Source: a bacterium (GTDB lineage: Bacteria > Actinomycetota > Acidimicrobiia > Spongiisociales > Spongiisociaceae). From it: a stretch of DNA of 42,179 nt. Both the position numbers and the translations under genes were made by a program. Position 1 is the first letter of the stretch; each line of letters begins with the position of its first letter. The stretch spans positions 1-42,179 of the forward strand of contig JAPPHZ010000024.1 in assembly GCA_028820935.1 (NCBI GenBank). The letters run 5' to 3'. The notes under the pieces are model-generated. The model was not told the DNA's origin. It worked only from the letters and a program-made list of their open reading frames with translations, and did no database searches. Positions 1 through 7,774 of the stretch are shown here, piece after piece.

Positions 1-69
1 GACGGGGCGCCGATGGCCGCCAGAGCACCCGTTTGTTTCGCAGACAGACCACTAGTCTCGGAGGCCGGG

Positions 70-189
70 ATGGCGGGTAGCTGGGTGCTGTTCGGCTACC
101 TGGTCGCCTACGGGGCGCTGGCGATCTATGCCGGCCACCAGGCATACCGCATCAGGCGGCTTGGCCGGCGGCTGCCCCCGGAGACATGA
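70..189 (+). CDS. ccmD: CcmD-like small membrane protein
   Basis: This 39-residue protein has one hydrophobic segment (about residues 4-22) followed by a basic tail rich in Arg, the usual shape of CcmD, the small membrane subunit that helps release haem-loaded CcmE from the CcmABC haem exporter. A GGAGG sits 5 nt before the ATG, and its TGA overlaps the ATG of ccmE (ATGA). CcmD proteins are too short and divergent for a firm motif match, so the call rests on size, topology and its place directly before ccmE. The same frame is open upstream to the window edge, so a longer start cannot be excluded. Bases 1-69 presumably hold the end of the preceding gene, possibly ccmC, but nothing there is recognisable. 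Confidence 0.6.
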   Translation: MAGSWVLFGYLVAYGALAIYAGHQAYRIRRLGRRLPPET

Positions 190-605
190 ACCGTCGCCAC
201 GTTCTGATCCCGGCCGGGGCGCTCCTGGCGATCGTGGTCGGCTTCCTCGTGTGGGGGGGCATCACGGACAACGTCGTCTACTACCTGACACCGTCGGAGG
301 CGGTCGATCAGCGATCCGGCCAGGAGCCCGGCTACCGGTTCCGACTGGGGGGCCTGGTAGAGGCGGACTGGCTCCATGGGACCGACGACGGGGTCCGGTT
401 CATGGTCGGGGACGGCGCAGTCTCGATAGCCGTCGAGCATGCCGGCGCCGTACCCCAGCTGTTCCGCCCCGGGATCGGAGTGGTCGTCGAGGGGGCCTGG
501 GAGGGAGAGACGTTCCGGTCGGACACCCTGCTGATCAACCATGACGAGCAGTACCGGGCCGTGGACGGCGAGGGAACCTACCAGGTACCGACCGCCGGGC
601 CATGA
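186..605 (+). CDS. ccmE: Cytochrome c maturation haem chaperone CcmE
   Basis: CcmE is a periplasm-facing, membrane-anchored haem chaperone that binds haem covalently and hands it to CcmF/CcmH for attachment to apocytochrome c. The 139-residue protein has an N-terminal anchor (about residues 6-26) and a beta-barrel body ending in the family motif LLINHDEQY. His119 is the expected covalent haem ligand and Tyr123 the haem-coordinating tyrosine. The motif is the classical His type, not the Cys variant of some bacteria and archaea. The C-terminal tail after the motif is short. The start overlaps ccmD and the stop overlaps ccmF by 4 nt, implying translational coupling in one operon. Confidence 0.93.
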   Translation: MNRRHVLIPAGALLAIVVGFLVWGGITDNVVYYLTPSEAVDQRSGQEPGYRFRLGGLVEADWLHGTDDGVRFMVGDGAVSIAVEHAGAVPQLFRPGIGVVVEGAWEGETFRSDTLLINHDEQYRAVDGEGTYQVPTAGP

Positions 606-2629
606 TCGCCTGGCTGGGACTCGGCTCGATCCTGGTCGCTCTCGGGGCGGCGCTGGCGGTGGCGTGGAGGGGGCTACCCGCCCTGGCAGGACGGGGCGCC
701 GTGCCGATGCAGCGGATGAGGGGTCCGGTGCTGTGGCTCCTCGGCGGGGCTACGGCCGCCATGCTGGTACTGGAGATCGGCCTCCTGGCCGGCGATTTCT
801 CCATCGCCTACATAGCCAATAACCACCGGATCGGGACCCCGCTGATCTTCACCATCGCCGCCGGATGGGCCGCGCTCGAGGGTTCGATCGTCCTGTGGGG
901 GCTGGTGCTGGCGGCCTTCACCGGAGCGGTGTTCCGAGCCATGTACAGGCGTGACCACCCGCTCGCCGGAGGAACCCTGTCCGTGCTGGGGATGCTGGCC
1001 GTCTTCTGGTTCGGCCTGATGGCAACGGTCGCCAACCCCTTCGCAGTCTGCGCCGCCGCGGCCGACACCGCCGGGTGCGCCGTGTCGGCCTGGGCGCCCT
1101 GGTCGGCCGTGGACCTTCCGGGCACCGGCCGGGGGGCCAATCCCCTGCTCCAGAACCACATCCTGATGGCGGTCCACCCGCCCGTCCTGTACGTGGGATA
1201 CGTGGGCTTCTCCGTGCCGTTCGCGGTCGGGATCGCCTCGCTGGCCGCCGCCGACCAGCAAGGGACCTGGCTCCGCACCACCCGTACCTGGACCCTGACC
1301 GCCTGGGGGTTCCTGACCACCGGCATCGTGCTGGGCGCCTGGTGGAGCTACGAGGTGCTGGGCTGGGGCGGGTACTGGGCCTGGGATCCGGTCGAGAACG
1401 CCTCCTTCATCCCGTGGTTGCTGGCCACCGCCTTCATCCACTCGTCAGTGGTCCAGCTGCGCAGGGGCGTGCTCCAGTCCTGGAACTACGTGCTCGTGAT
1501 CGGCGCCTTCGCGGCCACCATCCTCGGCACCTTCCTGACCCGCTCGGGGGTGATCGCCTCGGTGCACAGTTTCACCCAGTCATCCATCGGCCCCGTCCTC
1601 CTGGCGTTTCTGGCGGTGGTCCTGGCCGGGTCGCTGGCCCTGTTCTCCGCCCGTGTCCACCTGGTGGGCAGCGCTCCCCGTCTCGACTCGCTTGCCAGCC
1701 GGGAGGGCGCCTTCCTCCTCAACAACCTGCTCCTGGCGGTATTCGCCTTCGTGGTCCTGTCCGGCACCCTGTTCCCGCTGGCCGTGGAAGCCTTCCAGGG
1801 AAAGACCGTGGGCGTGGGCCGGCCGTTCTTCGACCGGTGGGCCGTGCCGCTCTCCTACGGCCTCATCCTGGCCATGGGCATCGGGCCCATCACGCCGTTC
1901 CGGGTGGCCCGCGCCCGGGTGCTGTGGGAGCGGGTGCGCACGCCGATGCGGATCGCCCTGGGGCTGGCGGCCCTGCTGGTCCTCCTGGTGAGCCGCAACC
2001 GGCACGTGATCGTGGTTGTGGTGCTGGCGGTCTTCGTCGTGTCGGCCATCGCCAGGCACCTGGTGGTGCTGGTCCGCAAGCGCGCCACCGCAACCGGCCA
2101 GGGATCGTTGGCTGCCGCGGGGACCTTGATGAGGCGTGATCCAGGCTACTGGGGCGGGCAGATCTCCCATGTCGGCGTGGCGATCCTGGCGGTCGGGATA
2201 GCGGTCTCGGCCAACCACGCCGGCTCGGGGTCCATCGCGCTGAGCCCGGGCGAGACCGCTCCGTTCGCCGGCTACGAGATCGCCTACCGGACCCCGTTCT
2301 CGCGCGCCGAGCCGAACCGGGACGTCCTGGGCGTCCGCCTGGACGTGTCGCGGGGCGGTGAAGCCGTGACCGTGATGTCCCCGAGCCTCAACAGCTACGG
2401 CAACGGCGTCCCTCCCGTCGTCACCCCCGCGGTGTACTCGACGCCGCGGGGAGACCTGTACGTCTCGCTCACCCGGCTCGACAGCTCGGGGATGGTGGCC
2501 GATGTGTGGAGCTACCCGCTCCAGTGGATGGTGTGGCTGGGCGGGCTGGTGACGGCTGCCGGAGCAGGCTTCTCGCTCTCGGCCGTGGCAGGCCGGAGAC
2601 GGCGGACGGCGGGAGCCGGCCATGGCTGA
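602..2629 (+). CDS. ccmF: Haem lyase subunit CcmF
   Basis: CcmF is the large polytopic subunit of the haem ligation complex, which moves haem from CcmE to the CXXCH motif of apocytochrome c. The 675-residue length fits the family (about 630-670). The protein has many hydrophobic segments and, near residues 250-272, the tryptophan-rich WWD haem-handling motif with GWGGYWAWDPVEN and flanking text typical of CcmF. The C-terminal 130 residues form the expected large extracytoplasmic region before a last membrane helix. It starts within ccmE (4-nt overlap) and overlaps ccmH by 8 nt. Confidence is high; CcmC and NrfE share the WWD motif but differ in size and context. Confidence 0.96.
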   Translation: MIAWLGLGSILVALGAALAVAWRGLPALAGRGAVPMQRMRGPVLWLLGGATAAMLVLEIGLLAGDFSIAYIANNHRIGTPLIFTIAAGWAALEGSIVLWGLVLAAFTGAVFRAMYRRDHPLAGGTLSVLGMLAVFWFGLMATVANPFAVCAAAADTAGCAVSAWAPWSAVDLPGTGRGANPLLQNHILMAVHPPVLYVGYVGFSVPFAVGIASLAAADQQGTWLRTTRTWTLTAWGFLTTGIVLGAWWSYEVLGWGGYWAWDPVENASFIPWLLATAFIHSSVVQLRRGVLQSWNYVLVIGAFAATILGTFLTRSGVIASVHSFTQSSIGPVLLAFLAVVLAGSLALFSARVHLVGSAPRLDSLASREGAFLLNNLLLAVFAFVVLSGTLFPLAVEAFQGKTVGVGRPFFDRWAVPLSYGLILAMGIGPITPFRVARARVLWERVRTPMRIALGLAALLVLLVSRNRHVIVVVVLAVFVVSAIARHLVVLVRKRATATGQGSLAAAGTLMRRDPGYWGGQISHVGVAILAVGIAVSANHAGSGSIALSPGETAPFAGYEIAYRTPFSRAEPNRDVLGVRLDVSRGGEAVTVMSPSLNSYGNGVPPVVTPAVYSTPRGDLYVSLTRLDSSGMVADVWSYPLQWMVWLGGLVTAAGAGFSLSAVAGRRRRTAGAGHG

Positions 2630-3020
2630 CCGCCGCGCCCTCCTGGCGGGCGCCGCCACCCTGATCCTGGCCGCGGTCGTCGCGTGGGGCCTGGTGGTCG
2701 GCGAGCCGAGCGACCGTGACCGGGTAGAGGCGCTCGGCGCCCGGATCCGGTGCCCGGTCTGCCAGGGGGAATCGATAGCCGACTCCCCAACGCCCTATGC
2801 CAACGACATCCTGGCGTTCGTGGAGGAGAAGGTGGACGAGGGCTGGAGCGACGAGCAGATCCTGGACTATCTGGAGGCCAGGTTCGAGGGTATCCGGCTG
2901 GATCCCCGCTTCTCGGGCACCACGGTGCTGCTCTGGGTGCTGCCGGCAGGGGTGGCTGTCGCCGGCGCCTGGCTGGCCTTCCGGCGCCTGATCCGACGAC
3001 CGGACACTGCCGATGGGTGA
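2622..3020 (+). CDS. ccmH: CcmH/CycL apocytochrome thiol reductase
   Basis: CcmH keeps the cysteines of apocytochrome c reduced and takes part in haem ligation. The 132-residue protein has an N-terminal hydrophobic segment (about residues 7-26), then the redox motif RCPVCQ with Cys44 and Cys47, the SIADSPTPYAND-type helix, and a C-terminal membrane helix (about residues 100-118). This is the short form equivalent to the N-terminal half of E. coli CcmH; the TPR half is encoded separately by the next gene. It overlaps ccmF and the next gene by 8 nt each. Confidence 0.93.
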   Translation: MADRRALLAGAATLILAAVVAWGLVVGEPSDRDRVEALGARIRCPVCQGESIADSPTPYANDILAFVEEKVDEGWSDEQILDYLEARFEGIRLDPRFSGTTVLLWVLPAGVAVAGAWLAFRRLIRRPDTADG

Positions 3021-3786
3021 CGGGCCACCGGTGAGCCGGCTCCGAGCCCTGATCGAGGCGGACATCCGCGACGTGCGCCGGCAACTGGCCGAGGAGGAGC
3101 TCGACGCCGCCACCGCCGGGCAGTTGATCGAGCGGTACCGGCAGGAGCTGGCCACCATCGAGGCCGGAACGGCGGACGGAGTCCTGGAGCCGGCGCCGCC
3201 CGGCCGATCCGGACGGCGCCTGGCGGGGACGTTGCTCCTGATCGGCGCCGTGATCGTCGTGTCGGTGACCGCCTACTTAGCAATCCGGCCCAGGGAAGGC
3301 GGGTTCGTGACCGGCTACTCGGAGACGCCGGTGGACCTTTCCGAGGTGACCAACGACCAGATGGAGGCGGTCATAGCCGCCAACCCCGATGTGCCCGGGA
3401 TCGCCGCTATGCGGCTCAGCCTGGCCGACCGGTATTTCGAGGCCGGTGAGTTCTCGAACGCCCTCCCCCACTACCTGGACGCGCTGGATGGGGACCTCGA
3501 CCGCACCCGCCGATCCCGCGCCCTGGCGAGGGTCGGCTGGATGACCTTCGAGTCGGGCAACGCCGGTATCGCCCGGTCCTACCTGGACGAAGCCCTGGCG
3601 GTGGATGGCGGCTACGCGGAGGCGCACCTGTTCCTCGGGTTGCTGCTGCTGGCCGAGGACGACGCCATCGGCGCCCTGGAACACCTGGAACCCCTGCTGG
3701 ACGAGGCGGACCTCCCCGAAGGGATCCGAGGGGCGATCGAGGAGAGGATCGCCGAAGCCCGGCGGCAGGCGGGGGCCGGCGGATGA
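3013..3786 (+). CDS. CcmI-like TPR protein of cytochrome c maturation
   Basis: This 257-residue protein has a charged N-terminal helical region (about residues 8-50), one membrane helix (about 72-92) and a C-terminal region of TPR-like helical pairs (about 125-250). CcmI/CycH proteins are membrane-anchored TPR chaperones that hold apocytochrome c for the CcmF-CcmH ligation complex. The second half of E. coli CcmH plays the same role. The sequence is too diverged for a residue-level match, but size, TPR content and position between ccmH and the thioredoxin gene support the role. Overlaps of 8 nt upstream and 4 nt downstream indicate coupled translation. Confidence 0.72.
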   Translation: MGDGPPVSRLRALIEADIRDVRRQLAEEELDAATAGQLIERYRQELATIEAGTADGVLEPAPPGRSGRRLAGTLLLIGAVIVVSVTAYLAIRPREGGFVTGYSETPVDLSEVTNDQMEAVIAANPDVPGIAAMRLSLADRYFEAGEFSNALPHYLDALDGDLDRTRRSRALARVGWMTFESGNAGIARSYLDEALAVDGGYAEAHLFLGLLLLAEDDAIGALEHLEPLLDEADLPEGIRGAIEERIAEARRQAGAGG

Positions 3787-4382
3787 GCTCCCGCGGGCGC
3801 TACCTGCTCGTGGCCGGGCTGGTGGCCGTCGGCCTGGCCGTAGCCGTCTTCGCGGCCCGGTTCGGGGAAGGCGCCGGCCGGAGCGCCTCACCGGTCGTCG
3901 GCGCGGCGGTTCCCGACCTGACCCTCCCCTACCTGGACGGGAACGGTTCTCTGAACCTGGCTGATCTGAGCGGCTCGCACGACGTGGTAGTGGTCAACTT
4001 CTTCGCCTCCTGGTGCCTGCAGTGCCGCAACGAGCACGCCGATCTCATCTCGACCGCCGATGCCTACCACGACCGATCGGTGCGGTTCCTGGGAGTCGCT
4101 TTCCAGGACAATCCGGCGCGCGCCACCTCTTTCCTCGACGAGTTGGGCCGGGGTGGCGCCACCCGGTACCTGTCCGATCCGGGCTCCCGCGCCGCCATCG
4201 AGTTCGGAATCTTCGGCGTCCCCGAGACCGTCTTCATCTCCGGCGGCGTGATCGTCGGGAAGTTCCTCGGCGAGTCCGACACCCTCACGCTCACCGGAGC
4301 CCTGGAGCAGCTCCTATCCGGCCAGGCAATCGAGTCGAGACAGGTAGGCGAATTCCGCCAATCCCCGGAGGGAGACCCGTAG
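3783..4382 (+). CDS. CcmG/TlpA-like membrane-anchored thioredoxin
   Basis: This is a thiol-disulfide oxidoreductase that supplies reducing equivalents for apocytochrome c on the outer face of the membrane. The 199-residue protein has an N-terminal anchor (about residues 6-25), a thioredoxin fold starting near residue 42, the active site WCLQC with Cys78 and Cys81 inside NFFASWCLQC, and the cis-proline region GVPETVF (Pro147). CcmG/TlpA proteins usually have small or Pro residues between the cysteines, so the Leu-Gln pair is a mild deviation. The gene closes the ccm operon; the next gene has its own upstream region. Confidence 0.85.
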   Translation: MSSRGRYLLVAGLVAVGLAVAVFAARFGEGAGRSASPVVGAAVPDLTLPYLDGNGSLNLADLSGSHDVVVVNFFASWCLQCRNEHADLISTADAYHDRSVRFLGVAFQDNPARATSFLDELGRGGATRYLSDPGSRAAIEFGIFGVPETVFISGGVIVGKFLGESDTLTLTGALEQLLSGQAIESRQVGEFRQSPEGDP

Positions 4383-4421
4383 ATCTGCCCTTGTCGGCCA
4401 AGCCTCCGGTCGCCGCGCGGA

Positions 4422-4427
4422 TAGTCT
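4422..4427 (+). promoter_or_regulatory. Candidate -10 box for the histidine kinase gene
   Basis: TAGTCT fits the TAnnnT actinobacterial -10 pattern and would start transcription near 4434, about 85 nt before the ATG at 4518. No convincing -35 is visible, and read-through from the ccm operon is an alternative. Confidence 0.25.
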
Positions 4428-4517
4428 GGAGTTACGAGCGCCGGATTGCGATTCGGTTGCGCCGAACGGGGCATGCGCACCGCTGACCAACTTGTTCCGA
4501 AACGGGGGGCACCACAG

Positions 4518-5804
4518 ATGACCGATCAGCAAGACCCGCCGCAGCAACGGATTGAAGGCAACGACCCCTTCGGGATGTCCCGGTTCAGCATCCGGCGCTA
4601 CTCGATCCAGCATTTCCTCCTGATCGTGCTGGTAAACGTCCTGCTGGCGACGCTGACCGTCGCCACGATCCGGTGGGGCAATCCGGCGCTGGTGGCACTG
4701 TCGACCACGACAGTGGTCGTTGTCCTGGTCAAGACGGTCCTGGTGGTGTGGGTGGGTATGCGTACCGTGGAGGTTGAGATCTGGATCAGGCGCCTCGGTA
4801 TGGGTGACTTCGAGTACCGCATCGAGCCGCGGGGCAGCGACGAAATCGCCAAGGCCTGTGAAGCGTTGGAGACGTTGCGGCTGCGTTCAATCGAGGTCGT
4901 GAGGCTGCAACTCGTGGAGCGCCTCAGTGCCGAGTTGGCCTCCGCCAACGCCGACCTGGAGACCCGGAACCTCGAACTGGATCAGACCTTGTCCCAACTC
5001 CGCGAGGCGCAGGACCAGTTGGTTGCCCAGCAGAAGCTGCGGGAGATGGTCGATCTGGCCTCCGGGGTTGCCCACGAGATCAGGAACCCGCTGAACTTTG
5101 TAGCCAACTTCTGCGACGGATCCGCCGAGCTTCTTGATGATCTGATGGAGGCTCTGAGCCAAGACGAACAGGACGATGACCAGATCGAGGGGATCAGCAA
5201 CGAAATCCGGACCAACATGGACTACATCCGGAGGAACCTGGGCCGGGCCGACCGAATAATCGAGGGCATGATCAACCTGGGAGACATCCAAGGGTCCTGG
5301 CAGGAGGTGAGCCTGAACTTGTTGGTGCAGCAGGCCGTGCGGGCCGCGGTGGATGCCTACCTTGCCGCAGGTGGCGGCGGGAAGCCCTCGGTAGAAGTAT
5401 GGGAGGACCCGGCTGACCCACAATGTTTGGCAGTCCCCGAAGGCTTGGCATTGGCTGTCATGTGCCTGGTCCAGAACTCCCTCGAAGCCGTAGCCGCCGG
5501 TGAGAGGCCCGACGCCCCGATCACCGTGTCCGTCGAGACCGACGGAGACCGGGCCGATGTGATCGTCAGAGACGAAGGCTGCGGCATGACCCCCGAAGTG
5601 CTGGAGAATGTCATGAAGCCTTTCTACACCACCAGGCAGGGCGACAACCAGGGGGCGGGCCTGGGACTGCCCCAGGCCGCCGAGGTAGCCCGCGCCCACG
5701 GCGGCACCGTTGAGATTCAGTCGACACCTGGAAAGGGCACCACCGTAACTCTGACGCTGAGCATGCAGCACAGCCCGGCCGACACCCCCGAGCCTGTCTC
5801 GTAG
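4518..5804 (+). CDS. Membrane sensor histidine kinase (orphan)
   Basis: This is a two-component sensor kinase of 428 residues. It has two membrane helices (about 32-51 and 56-80) with almost no external loop, a HAMP-like stretch (81-130), a coiled coil (130-178), the H box AHEIRNPLNF with His186 as phospho-acceptor, and an ATPase domain with N box (Asn320), G1 DEGCG (352-356), F box (Phe369) and G2 GAGLGL (379-384). The H box resembles the NtrB/DctB-type (HPK4) kinases. The lack of a sensing loop suggests that it senses within the membrane or through the HAMP region. The frame is open back to 4446, but the ATG at 4518 follows a G-rich stretch (4504-4508) at good spacing and begins a normal N-terminus. 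No response regulator lies in the window. Confidence 0.9.
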   Translation: MTDQQDPPQQRIEGNDPFGMSRFSIRRYSIQHFLLIVLVNVLLATLTVATIRWGNPALVALSTTTVVVVLVKTVLVVWVGMRTVEVEIWIRRLGMGDFEYRIEPRGSDEIAKACEALETLRLRSIEVVRLQLVERLSAELASANADLETRNLELDQTLSQLREAQDQLVAQQKLREMVDLASGVAHEIRNPLNFVANFCDGSAELLDDLMEALSQDEQDDDQIEGISNEIRTNMDYIRRNLGRADRIIEGMINLGDIQGSWQEVSLNLLVQQAVRAAVDAYLAAGGGGKPSVEVWEDPADPQCLAVPEGLALAVMCLVQNSLEAVAAGERPDAPITVSVETDGDRADVIVRDEGCGMTPEVLENVMKPFYTTRQGDNQGAGLGLPQAAEVARAHGGTVEIQSTPGKGTTVTLTLSMQHSPADTPEPVS

Positions 5805-5904
5805 CGACCGAAGACCGGAGGCGCCCCACCACCTGATCCCGACACCGGGAGTTGCCCGGTTCGTGGACGGTCCCGCCAATCCGGAGGGCCAACTACCAAC
5901 TAAA

Positions 5905-6819
5905 TCAGACCGCTAGCACCCGCGCCGGATTCGTGTGGGTCATGGCGTGGATCGCCTCTTCGCTGATGCCCTCTTCGCGCAGCATGGGGAGGAAGGTCTC
6001 GATCAGGTACTGGTAGCCGTGACCGCCGTTGGTCTTCAGGCGGGGCCGGGCCGGCATGTCCTGGGCGATGACCAGGCGGTCCTGGTGGCCCTGGCGGACC
6101 AGTTCGGCCAGGAACTCGGCCCGGCGCTTGTCGGAGTTGATCCACTCGATCCCGATCAGGTCGAACTCCATGTAGGCGCCGGTGGCGGCCACCCGTTCCA
6201 GTTCCGGCATCTCCAAGGTGCCGTCGAGGTGCCCGAAGATCACCCGATCGACCTCAACGCCCTCCTCCTGGAAGATCTCCAGGAACTCCAGCGCCATGTA
6301 CATGGTGGTGTGGGTGGTCAGCGCCAGGCCGGTCGCCACCTGCGCCCGGGCCGCGGCCCGCAGGACCCGCTCCTCCACCCCCTGGACCCAGGCCTTGTCG
6401 AGGCCGATCTCCCCGATGATGCCGGGCTTGACGCCGGTGTCACCGACGCCGTTCTCTATCTCGTCGATCATGTAGTCGGCCAGCCGCTGGGTGGTCCACT
6501 TGTTGACGAACTCCGGGTAGTAGGGCTCGCGGTAGAAGCCGGTCCCCATGACGATGTGGACGTCGCTCGCCTCCGAGACCCGGCGGAGCTTCTCCGGATC
6601 CCGCCCGATGTGCTCCAGGGTCGGGTCGACGAGGGTTCCCCCGCCGGCATCCCTGTAGAGCCGGACCTCCTCCGTCATCTGGACCTCGTCGGTTATCGGG
6701 ATCGCCAACCAGCGGTGCCTGGGCCACGAGAGATCGGCGAACACGTGGTCATGCATCTGGGTGTGGCCCAGTTCGCCGGGCGATACCGGGCCCCGGACCG
6801 TCATCACCTGCTTGGACAC
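5905..6819 (-). CDS. Phosphotriesterase-family metal-dependent hydrolase (PTE-1)
   Basis: This 304-residue TIM-barrel amidohydrolase belongs to the phosphotriesterase/lactonase family. The binuclear metal site is visible: His23-x-His25 (QMHDH), Glu137 in GIIGEIG, His170 in LTTHT, His197 in FGHLD and Asp254 in AQDMPAR. Glu occupies the position of the carbamylated Lys of classical phosphotriesterase, as in the PHP-type homologues, so organophosphatase activity is not implied; lactone, ester or amide hydrolysis is as likely. The GTG start has a strong purine-rich site (GGGGGAAGG) upstream. It is the second gene of a two-gene operon behind the isomerase-like gene (32-nt gap). A paralogue about three-quarters identical lies at 23800-24726. 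Confidence 0.88.
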   Translation of the reverse strand: MSKQVMTVRGPVSPGELGHTQMHDHVFADLSWPRHRWLAIPITDEVQMTEEVRLYRDAGGGTLVDPTLEHIGRDPEKLRRVSEASDVHIVMGTGFYREPYYPEFVNKWTTQRLADYMIDEIENGVGDTGVKPGIIGEIGLDKAWVQGVEERVLRAAARAQVATGLALTTHTTMYMALEFLEIFQEEGVEVDRVIFGHLDGTLEMPELERVAATGAYMEFDLIGIEWINSDKRRAEFLAELVRQGHQDRLVIAQDMPARPRLKTNGGHGYQYLIETFLPMLREEGISEEAIHAMTHTNPARVLAV

Positions 6820-6851
6820 GAGCTACCACCTTCCCCCGAGCCGCCGACCCG

Positions 6852-7730
6852 CTATCCCGCGTGGGCGGCTTCTATCGCCTCCCGCGCGAACGCGACGCCC
6901 CGCCCGAATACCTCCTCGGCATGCTCCTCGCGGGCGTGGTCCTCGAAGGCCGCGTACTTGGCGGTTCCGTCCCGCTCCATCTCCGTCAGCAGTCCCCGGT
7001 AGTTGATGCCGTCATCTCCGACCGCGATGGGCAGGAAGGTTCCGGCATGGGCATCGGACAGCGTCTCGTACTGATCGGCCGAGCCGTAGATCTCCTCCGA
7101 GAATCGGGCCATTCCCTTGAGATGGGCGTAGGCGATGTAGTTGCGCAGGATCCGGTACCCGTAGGGCCAAGGCTCTATGCCCGCTGCGTAGACGTTGCCG
7201 GCATCGAAGTTGACCCTGATGTGAGGCGCGTCCAGAGCGTCGAGGAAACGGGCCGTGAGTTCCGGCTCCCGAACAACGTCCGTGCGCTCAGGATCCTCGT
7301 TACGGAGATCGAAGTGATTCTCCAACAGCATGGTGATGCCCTTTTCGGCCGCAAGGTCGTGGCAGGGTTCCATCCGCCGCTTGTACCGCTCCACGATCTC
7401 GTCGAAGTCCCAAGCGGGATTGTGCCCGGGATAGGTGATGACGAACTCCGCCCCCGCATCGCCGGCGAGGTTGATCACGTCACAGATCGCCCGCTGCGCC
7501 GCGGCCACGTCGTCGGTGATCATCACCCTCCACTTGGCGGTCGCGTTGACGCAAACGATGCGAACGCCGTATCCGTCCAGCGTTTCGGCGGCGTTGTCGA
7601 AACCATCGTTCTGGGGGTAGTAGACGAGCTCGATGGCTCCGATCCCCAGCCGGCGGCATCGCTCCCCGAGCTGCTCGTAGGTGGGATGCCATCTATTCCA
7701 GGACGAATCCGCACAAATCGCCAGTTCCAT
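6852..7730 (-). CDS. Sugar phosphate isomerase/epimerase-like TIM barrel protein
   Basis: This 292-residue protein belongs to the xylose-isomerase-like TIM barrel family (IolE/hydroxypyruvate isomerase/tagatose epimerase relatives). The metal ligands typical of the fold can be placed: Glu137 (LLENHFD), Asp176 (NFDAGN), His203 (AHLKG) and Glu263 (FEDH). Such enzymes isomerise, epimerise or dehydrate keto sugars or inosose; the substrate cannot be told here. The ATG follows GGGAAGAGAGAG, a good ribosome site. It is transcribed first in an operon with the downstream phosphotriesterase-like gene and is divergent from the ScyD-like lipoprotein gene. Confidence 0.82.
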   Translation of the reverse strand: MELAICADSSWNRWHPTYEQLGERCRRLGIGAIELVYYPQNDGFDNAAETLDGYGVRIVCVNATAKWRVMITDDVAAAQRAICDVINLAGDAGAEFVITYPGHNPAWDFDEIVERYKRRMEPCHDLAAEKGITMLLENHFDLRNEDPERTDVVREPELTARFLDALDAPHIRVNFDAGNVYAAGIEPWPYGYRILRNYIAYAHLKGMARFSEEIYGSADQYETLSDAHAGTFLPIAVGDDGINYRGLLTEMERDGTAKYAAFEDHAREEHAEEVFGRGVAFAREAIEAAHAG

Positions 7731-7762
7731 CGGTTCACTCTCTCTTCCCGCCGCCGACCGCC

Positions 7763-7769
7763 TAGGTTA
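7763..7769. promoter_or_regulatory. Overlapping divergent -10 boxes
   Basis: On the plus strand TAGGTT (7763-7768) ends 6 nt before the GTG at 7775, placing the transcription start at or next to the start codon (leaderless). On the minus strand the nearly identical bases read TAACCT (7769-7764), which would start a transcript with a roughly 27-nt leader containing the ribosome site of the gene at 7730. The two polymerases could not bind at once. Confidence 0.5.
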
Positions 7770-7774
7770 GATTC

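Noticed and set aside
5805-5904. Terminator between the convergent kinase and PTE-1 genes
   Set aside because: Only a short CCGGG/CCCGG pairing without a T tract is visible, too weak to call.
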